Positions 59,430 through 64,000 of a stretch of 64,000 nt of DNA are shown here, one piece after another (within the stretch, counting starts at the first letter, position 1; the number at the start of each line of letters is the position of its first letter). The notes beneath the pieces were generated by a model. That model did not search any database, was not told the DNA's origin, and saw only the letters and a list, made by a program, of their open reading frames with translations. A program made the translations under genes and the position numbers. The stretch comes from Flavobacterium filum DSM 17961 (GTDB lineage Bacteria; Bacteroidota; Bacteroidia; Flavobacteriales; Flavobacteriaceae): contig NZ_KE384381.1 in the NCBI RefSeq assembly GCF_000425465.1, positions 122,929 through 186,928 on the forward strand, given 5' to 3'.

Positions 59430-60956
59430 ATGCCACTACCTATTATCAATTCAATTGCTTCATGGATTTTGAAAAAAAGGATTCATCAAATTGAATTGTT
59501 TATGAAATATCCGAATGAAGTACAGGAAGAATTGTTGTTCTCACTTCTGAAAATTTCGGAAAACACGGTAATTGGCAGACAATATGAATTCAATTCGATA
59601 AAAAATTATCAAACCTTTTCAGAGCGAATTCCGGTATCTACGTATGAAGATTTAGAACCCATGATTGAGCAAACCCGAAAAGGAATGCAAAATATTTTTT
59701 GGCCAACTTCTATCAAATGGTTTGCAAAATCGAGTGGAACCACCAATGCAAAAAGTAAATTTATTCCGGTAAGTAATGAAGCTCTCGAAAACTGTCATTA
59801 TAAAGCAAGCAAAGATTTATTGAGTTTATATTTGAACAATAATGAAGATTCACAATTGTTTGTAGGCAAAAGTCTTCGTTTGGGTGGAAGCAAAGAATTA
59901 TATGAAGACAACAATACTTTTTTTGGCGATTTATCAGCCATTTTAATTGATAATATGCCTGTTTGGGCAGAATTTAGTTCCACTCCAAGTAACCGAGTTT
60001 CGCTAATGGGCGATTGGGAAATAAAATTAATGGCTATTGTACAAGAAACCATTCATGAAGATGTAACAAGTTTAGCCGGTGTTCCCTCTTGGATGCTGGT
60101 TTTATTGAACAAAGTATTGGAAGAAACCGGAAAAACAAACTTACTGGAAGTTTGGCCCAACGCAGAAGTTTATTTTCACGGTGGCGTAAGTTTTGAGCCT
60201 TATCGCGAACAATATAAAAACCTTTTTCCAAAAACTGATTTCAATTATTATGAAATCTATAATGCTTCGGAAGGATTTTTTGCCATACAAGACCTGAATT
60301 ACTCCAACGATTTATTGCTGATGTTGGATTACGGAATCTTCTATGAATTCATTCCAATGGATACTTTTGGCACACCAGAACAAAAAATTATTCGCTTAGC
60401 GGAAGTAGAATTATTTAAAAATTATGCCGTTGTGATTACTACTAATTCGGGCTTATGGCGATACATGATTGGTGATACCGTTCGGTTTACATCTTTAAAT
60501 CCATATCGAATTCGAGTAACCGGAAGAACGAAGCATTTTATCAATGTTTTTGGAGAAGAATTAATTGTAGAAAACACCGATCAAGCACTTGCAAAAGCCT
60601 GTAAAGAAACAGAATGCGAGGTTACCGATTACACTGTAGCTCCAATTTTCATGGATGGAAAGGAAAAAGGTGCACATGAGTGGGTCATTGAATTCAAAAA
60701 AGCTCCTGAAAATTTACACTTCTTCAAAAAGGTATTAGATGACTCTTTGCAATCCTTAAACTCAGATTACGAAGCCAAAAGACGTAATAATATGACGTTA
60801 AATCCGTTAGTACTAAATGTGGCTCGTACCAATTTGTTTTATGATTGGTTAAAAGAAAAAGATAAATTAGGCGGGCAGCATAAAATTCCCCGTTTATCAA
60901 ATGAGCGAACGTATTTGGAACAATTATTACAATTGCAATTTGTAGAAAAGATTTAA
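59430..60956 (+). CDS. GH3-family adenylate-forming protein
   Basis: A 508-residue protein of the GH3 superfamily, named after plant auxin-responsive acyl-amido synthetases. Landmarks: FSERIPVSTYEDLEPMIEQTRKG, the ATP-binding KWFAKSSGTTNAKSKFIPVS, YNASEGFFAIQDL and LWRYMIGDTVRFTSLNPYRIRVTGRTKHFINVFGEEL. Bacterial members should activate a carboxylate with ATP and possibly join it to an amino acid; the substrate is unknown. A tiny lipoprotein gene starts 1 nt after the stop. Confidence 0.88.
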   Translation: MPLPIINSIASWILKKRIHQIELFMKYPNEVQEELLFSLLKISENTVIGRQYEFNSIKNYQTFSERIPVSTYEDLEPMIEQTRKGMQNIFWPTSIKWFAKSSGTTNAKSKFIPVSNEALENCHYKASKDLLSLYLNNNEDSQLFVGKSLRLGGSKELYEDNNTFFGDLSAILIDNMPVWAEFSSTPSNRVSLMGDWEIKLMAIVQETIHEDVTSLAGVPSWMLVLLNKVLEETGKTNLLEVWPNAEVYFHGGVSFEPYREQYKNLFPKTDFNYYEIYNASEGFFAIQDLNYSNDLLLMLDYGIFYEFIPMDTFGTPEQKIIRLAEVELFKNYAVVITTNSGLWRYMIGDTVRFTSLNPYRIRVTGRTKHFINVFGEELIVENTDQALAKACKETECEVTDYTVAPIFMDGKEKGAHEWVIEFKKAPENLHFFKKVLDDSLQSLNSDYEAKRRNNMTLNPLVLNVARTNLFYDWLKEKDKLGGQHKIPRLSNERTYLEQLLQLQFVEKI

Positions 60957-60957
60957 A

Positions 60958-61119
60958 ATGAAAAAAATAGCTATCTTTTTCTTAATTACAATCCTTTATT
61001 CCTGCGGTCCAAAAAGATTAGGATGCGGTCCTCGTAGATGTGAGGTGGATTCAAAAAAAGAAATTCCAAATAGTAAACCCATAAAAAATCCCGAAGTAAA
61101 AACTTCAGGATTAGTGTAA
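60958..61119 (+). CDS. Very small lipoprotein
   Basis: A 53-residue product: MKKIAIFFLITILYSCGPKR, a lipoprotein signal with lipobox LYSC (modified Cys16), then a short basic, cysteine-containing tail (RLGCGPRRCEVDSKK). No start other than the ATG at 60958 is needed, and it begins 1 nt after the GH3 stop, so the two are probably co-transcribed. Function unknown. A hairpin at 61088-61111 lies within its last codons and may act as part of a terminator. Confidence 0.7.
   Translation: MKKIAIFFLITILYSCGPKRLGCGPRRCEVDSKKEIPNSKPIKNPEVKTSGLV
61088..61111. terminator. Possible terminator hairpin at the 3' end of the small lipoprotein gene
   Basis: ATCCCGAAGT (61088-61097) and ACTTCAGGAT (61102-61111) pair with one mismatch and a 4-nt loop between convergent genes. 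No strong T-run follows. Confidence 0.5.
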
Positions 61120-61139
61120 GTAAATAATATTTTTCTTCT

Positions 61140-62372
61140 TTAAGAAACTGCCTTTAAGCGTTGTAGCATATTTTTGTTCAACGTATGTTCAGCATAGCTT
61201 TTTTCTATATGTAAGGACTTTTCGTCTGAACTTGGCAAATCATACATGGCATCTGTTAAGATGGCTTCACAGAGTGAACGCAATCCACGAGCACCTAATT
61301 TGTATTCTAAGGCTTTGTCAACAATATAATCTAAGGCTTCTTCAGAAATAGAAAATTCAACACCATCCATTTCAAACAACTTTTGATATTGTTTGATTAA
61401 CGCATTTTTTGGTTCAGTTAAAATAGAACGCAATGTTTCTCTATCTAAAGGATTCATATAGGATAGCACCGGAAGACGACCAATAATCTCAGGAATCAAT
61501 CCAAAATCTTTGATGTCTTTCGGAATGATGTATTGCATTAGATTGTCTTTGTCAATTTGATCTGTATTAGCAGAAGCACTGTATCCAACCGCTTGACGAT
61601 TCAATCGCTTGGAAATAATTCTTTCAATTCCGTCAAATGCTCCTCCGGCAATAAAAAGAATGTTTTGTGTGTTTACTTCAATAAACTTCTGATCGGGATG
61701 TTTTCTGCCACCCTTAGGTGGAACATTAACAATTGTCCCTTCCAATAATTTTAATAAAGCTTGTTGAACACCTTCACCTGAAACATCTCTTGTAATCGAA
61801 GGATTGTCACTTTTACGTGCGATTTTATCAATCTCATCAATAAAAACGATTCCTCGTTCTGCTTTGGCTACATCATAATCAGCTACTTGCAATAATCGTG
61901 TTAAAATGCTTTCTACATCTTCTCCTACATATCCGGCTTCTGTTAAAACGGTAGCATCTACAATCGTAAGCGGCACATTCAACATTTTGGCAATGGTTTT
62001 TGCTACTAACGTTTTACCCGTACCTGTTTGACCAACCATAATGATGTTACTTTTCTCAATTTCCACATCATCATCATGAGTCTTCTGCATCAATCGTTTG
62101 TAGTGATTATACACCGCAACAGACATTACTTTTTTGGTTTGGTCCTGACCAATCACATATTGATCTAAAAATGCTCGGATTTCTTTCGGTTTTTTGAGCA
62201 CTAAATCACCCAAGCCATGTGAATGCTTGTTTTGCTTTAGTTCTTCTAAAACAATTCCGTGTGCCTGATCGATACATTTATCACAAATGTGAGCATCAAT
62301 TCCGGCGATTAACAAATTTGTTTCGGGTTTCTTTCTTCCACAGAAAGAACATTCCAACATTTCTTTTGCCAT
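61140..62372 (-). CDS. clpX: ATP-dependent Clp protease ATP-binding subunit ClpX
   Basis: A 410-residue AAA+ unfoldase that feeds proteins to ClpP. The N-terminal zinc-binding domain has [26 protein letters not shown]. The AAA+ domain has Walker [18 protein letters not shown], Walker [15 protein letters not shown], the RKH loop region [14 protein letters not shown], and the sensor/arginine segments. An ILF-like IGF loop for ClpP docking is expected near [10 protein letters not shown]. It starts 48 nt after the clpP stop, in the usual tig-clpP-clpX order. Confidence 0.97.
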   Translation of the reverse strand: MAKEMLECSFCGRKKPETNLLIAGIDAHICDKCIDQAHGIVLEELKQNKHSHGLGDLVLKKPKEIRAFLDQYVIGQDQTKKVMSVAVYNHYKRLMQKTHDDDVEIEKSNIIMVGQTGTGKTLVAKTIAKMLNVPLTIVDATVLTEAGYVGEDVESILTRLLQVADYDVAKAERGIVFIDEIDKIARKSDNPSITRDVSGEGVQQALLKLLEGTIVNVPPKGGRKHPDQKFIEVNTQNILFIAGGAFDGIERIISKRLNRQAVGYSASANTDQIDKDNLMQYIIPKDIKDFGLIPEIIGRLPVLSYMNPLDRETLRSILTEPKNALIKQYQKLFEMDGVEFSISEEALDYIVDKALEYKLGARGLRSLCEAILTDAMYDLPSSDEKSLHIEKSYAEHTLNKNMLQRLKAVS

Positions 62373-62420
62373 TGTTTATGGTAATTGGTTATAGGTAATT
62401 GGTAAATCCTTTCCCTAAAA

Positions 62421-63080
62421 CTATTTTCTTCTTAACACTTCATCAATCATTCCGTATTCTTTCGCTTCATCAGCAATCATCCAATAATCGCGTTCAGAAT
62501 CTTTATACACTTTTTCAAAAGATTGCCCGGAATGATTAGCAATAATTTGATACAATTCATCCTTCAACTTCAACATTTCTTTCAAGTTGATTTCCATATC
62601 AGTAGCAACACCTTGTGCCCCACCTGATGGTTGATGAATCATTACTCTTGAATGCGGTAAAGCTGAACGTTTTCCGGCAGCACCGGCACATAACAATACG
62701 GCTCCCATTGAAGCAGCCATACCTGTACAAATAGTAGCAACATCAGGTTTTACATATTGCATGGTATCATAAATCCCTAAACCGGCATATACACTTCCGC
62801 CCGGAGAATTGATATAAATTTGAATGTCTTTTGAAGCATCAACACTTTCCAAAAACAATAACTGAGCTTGAATAATGTTGGCCACATAATCGTCAACGCC
62901 GGTTCCCAAAAAGATGATTCTATCCATCATCAAACGAGAAAAAACGTCTAATTGCGATACATTTAATTGACGTTCTTCAATGATGTAAGGGGTCATTCCG
63001 CTTACAATTTTATCGTAATACATGCTGTTCACACCGTGGTGTTTGGTAGCAAATTTTTTAAATTCTTTTCCGAAATTCAT
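62421..63080 (-). CDS. clpP: ATP-dependent Clp protease proteolytic subunit ClpP
   Basis: A 219-residue serine peptidase subunit. The catalytic triad is visible as Ser in GMAASMGAVLL, His in RVMIHQPSGG and Asp in RDYWMIADEA. FLGTGVDDYVANIIQAQLLFLES and YINSPGGSVYAGLGIYDTMQ are family motifs. The N-terminal ~25 residues are a propeptide-like extension common in Bacteroidota. A TATCTTTG box and two hairpins lie in the 94-nt gap after tig, so clpP-clpX may also be transcribed separately. Confidence 0.97.
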   Translation of the reverse strand: MNFGKEFKKFATKHHGVNSMYYDKIVSGMTPYIIEERQLNVSQLDVFSRLMMDRIIFLGTGVDDYVANIIQAQLLFLESVDASKDIQIYINSPGGSVYAGLGIYDTMQYVKPDVATICTGMAASMGAVLLCAGAAGKRSALPHSRVMIHQPSGGAQGVATDMEINLKEMLKLKDELYQIIANHSGQSFEKVYKDSERDYWMIADEAKEYGMIDEVLRRK

Positions 63081-63102
63081 CTTAAATAGGCTTTTTTGAA
63101 CT

Positions 63103-63145
63103 GCTCTTTTAAACGTAAAAGAGCGTCAAATTTTACATTTGACGC
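63103..63145 (-). promoter_or_regulatory. Two stacked hairpins at the clpP 5' leader / tig 3' end
   Basis: GCGTCAAA/TTTGACGC (63123-63130 and 63138-63145) and GCTCTTTT/AAAAGAGC (63103-63110 and 63117-63124) are adjacent perfect stems. They lie downstream of tig and directly after a clpP promoter box, so they could end tig transcription or form the structured 5' end of the clpP mRNA. Confidence 0.6.
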
Positions 63146-63146
63146 C

Positions 63147-63154
63147 CAAAGATA
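63147..63154 (-). promoter_or_regulatory. -7 promoter box for clpP-clpX
   Basis: TATCTTTG on the - strand matches TAnnTTTG; the start would be near 63142, exactly at the first hairpin base. Confidence 0.5.
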
Positions 63155-63173
63155 CTACTTTTTTTGAAAATTC

Positions 63174-64000
63174 TTATTCTCCATACATTTCTTTAACGAA
63201 CTGTTCGTAAGAAACTTCTTTTGTCTTAGCTTTTACTTTTTCTTTGAAAAGACCTAACATCTTTTCGTTCATCACTTGTTCAGACAATCTTTTTACTTCG
63301 TCTTGATTAGAAAGTACACGGGCAACGATTCCGTCAATATCTTCCTGAGTTGGATTCATTTGACCAAACTGAGCCATTTGTTTCTTGATTAATTCAGAAG
63401 TATACGCTTTCAAATCATCAAATGTAATTTGTAAGTTGTTTTCTGTCATTACTTTACCTTCAATCAATTGGTAACGAAGACCTCTTTCAGATTTCGCAAA
63501 TTCTTCTCTTGCTTCTTCTTCAGTTAATGGCTTTTCACCAGCGTTTTGTAGCCATTTAATTAAAAATTCAGATGGCAAATCAAATTTGGTGCTTTCTAAC
63601 AAAAATTCAGTTACATCGTTTAAGAATTTTTGATCGGCTTGTTGAGCAAATTGTTTTTCAGCATCTTCTTTGATTTTAGCTTTCACTTCATCAACAGAAG
63701 TTACATTTCCTTCTCCAAACAACTTATCAAATAATTCTTGATTTAATTCTGCTTTTTCGCTTGTAGTAATTCCTTCAATTTTTACAGCTACTTCAACCTC
63801 TAAACCATGTACTATATCATGATCTACTTTCAAATAATCCATTAACTTGTGGTCGTCATCAAATAGGCCTTTTGTATTTACTTCCACAACATCTCCCACC
63901 TTTTTTCCGATGAATTTTTTGGCAGTTTTTTTATCTTTAAAAACATCCAAAGAAATGGAAGTTGTATTATTGATTCCGTTTGCTTCGTTTGTGAACGTTA
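63174..64000 (-). CDS. tig: Trigger factor, 5' end outside the window
   Basis: The open frame continues through base 64000, so only the C-terminal ~275 residues are seen; an ATG-like start at 63950 is really an internal TTG. The visible part covers the end of the PPIase-like domain (KKVGDVVEVNTKGLFDDDHK, VAVKIEGITTSEKAELNQELFDKLFGEG) and the C-terminal chaperone arms (helical, ending FVKEMYGE). Trigger factor binds nascent chains at the ribosome exit. It sits upstream of clpP-clpX, the classic arrangement. Confidence 0.9.
   Translation of the reverse strand, partial: TFTNEANGINNTTSISLDVFKDKKTAKKFIGKKVGDVVEVNTKGLFDDDHKLMDYLKVDHDIVHGLEVEVAVKIEGITTSEKAELNQELFDKLFGEGNVTSVDEVKAKIKEDAEKQFAQQADQKFLNDVTEFLLESTKFDLPSEFLIKWLQNAGEKPLTEEEAREEFAKSERGLRYQLIEGKVMTENNLQITFDDLKAYTSELIKKQMAQFGQMNPTQEDIDGIVARVLSNQDEVKRLSEQVMNEKMLGLFKEKVKAKTKEVSYEQFVKEMYGE

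Overview
The window looks like the chromosome of a Flavobacterium-type member of the Bacteroidota. The DNA is AT-rich. Many genes are preceded by the Bacteroidota promoter element TAnnTTTG, in three cases with an upstream TTTG box 17-18 nt away. The gene set also fits: a Na+-NQR complex, a type IX secretion plug protein, two probable type IX cargo proteins, an S46 dipeptidyl-peptidase, a FolK-deoxynucleoside kinase fusion and a large type II-C Cas9.

Layout. 1-5780 is a CRISPR-Cas9 locus: an array running off the left edge (six repeats, five 30-nt spacers), a ParDE-type toxin-antitoxin pair, cas9 with all nuclease motifs intact, and a divergently transcribed tracrRNA. cas1 and cas2 are not seen; the TA pair lies between cas9 and the array. 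5918-11018 is a TetR-ABC-HlyD-TolC export operon whose ATPase has altered catalytic motifs. 11149-14305 holds a CoA-transferase, methionine aminopeptidase and a methyltransferase. 14345-21894 is nqrABCDEF followed by a small protein and apbE, which supplies the covalent FMN of NqrB and NqrC. 22182-35964 is mixed housekeeping: T9SS plug, DUF3667 protein, ApaG, PruA, a T9SS-exported hydrolase, RsmG, desaturase, aminotransferase, PurT, a Crp-like regulator, pirin and small proteins.

36063-36935 is fabD. 36956-38911 is a restriction-modification module with convergent, overlapping genes; the methyltransferase carries an N-terminal MerR-like helix-turn-helix and its promoter holds three 10-bp direct repeats. 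39051-45938 holds a lipoprotein, galE, a sugar aminotransferase, kdtA (with an in-frame palindromic insertion), an acetyltransferase, DPP11-like peptidase and another lipoprotein. 46255-46428 carries tRNA-Leu and tRNA-Gly. 46568-60956 holds mutS, an rRNA/tRNA methyltransferase, a lectin-domain T9SS protein, folK-dNK, sppA, a queuosine-precursor transporter, an AsmA-like protein, a DUF2797 protein and a GH3 protein. 60958-64000 ends with a tiny lipoprotein and the clpX-clpP-tig cluster (tig cut by the window edge).

The features most worth following up are: (1) the Cas9 locus, with a TA pair in the usual cas1-cas2 position and a leader hairpin that sequesters the first repeat; (2) the HTH-methyltransferase with helically phased direct repeats over its own promoter; (3) the palindrome inserted in frame in kdtA; (4) a dispersed family of long-hairpin intergenic elements. 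All functional calls rest on reading motifs by eye; no database search was run.
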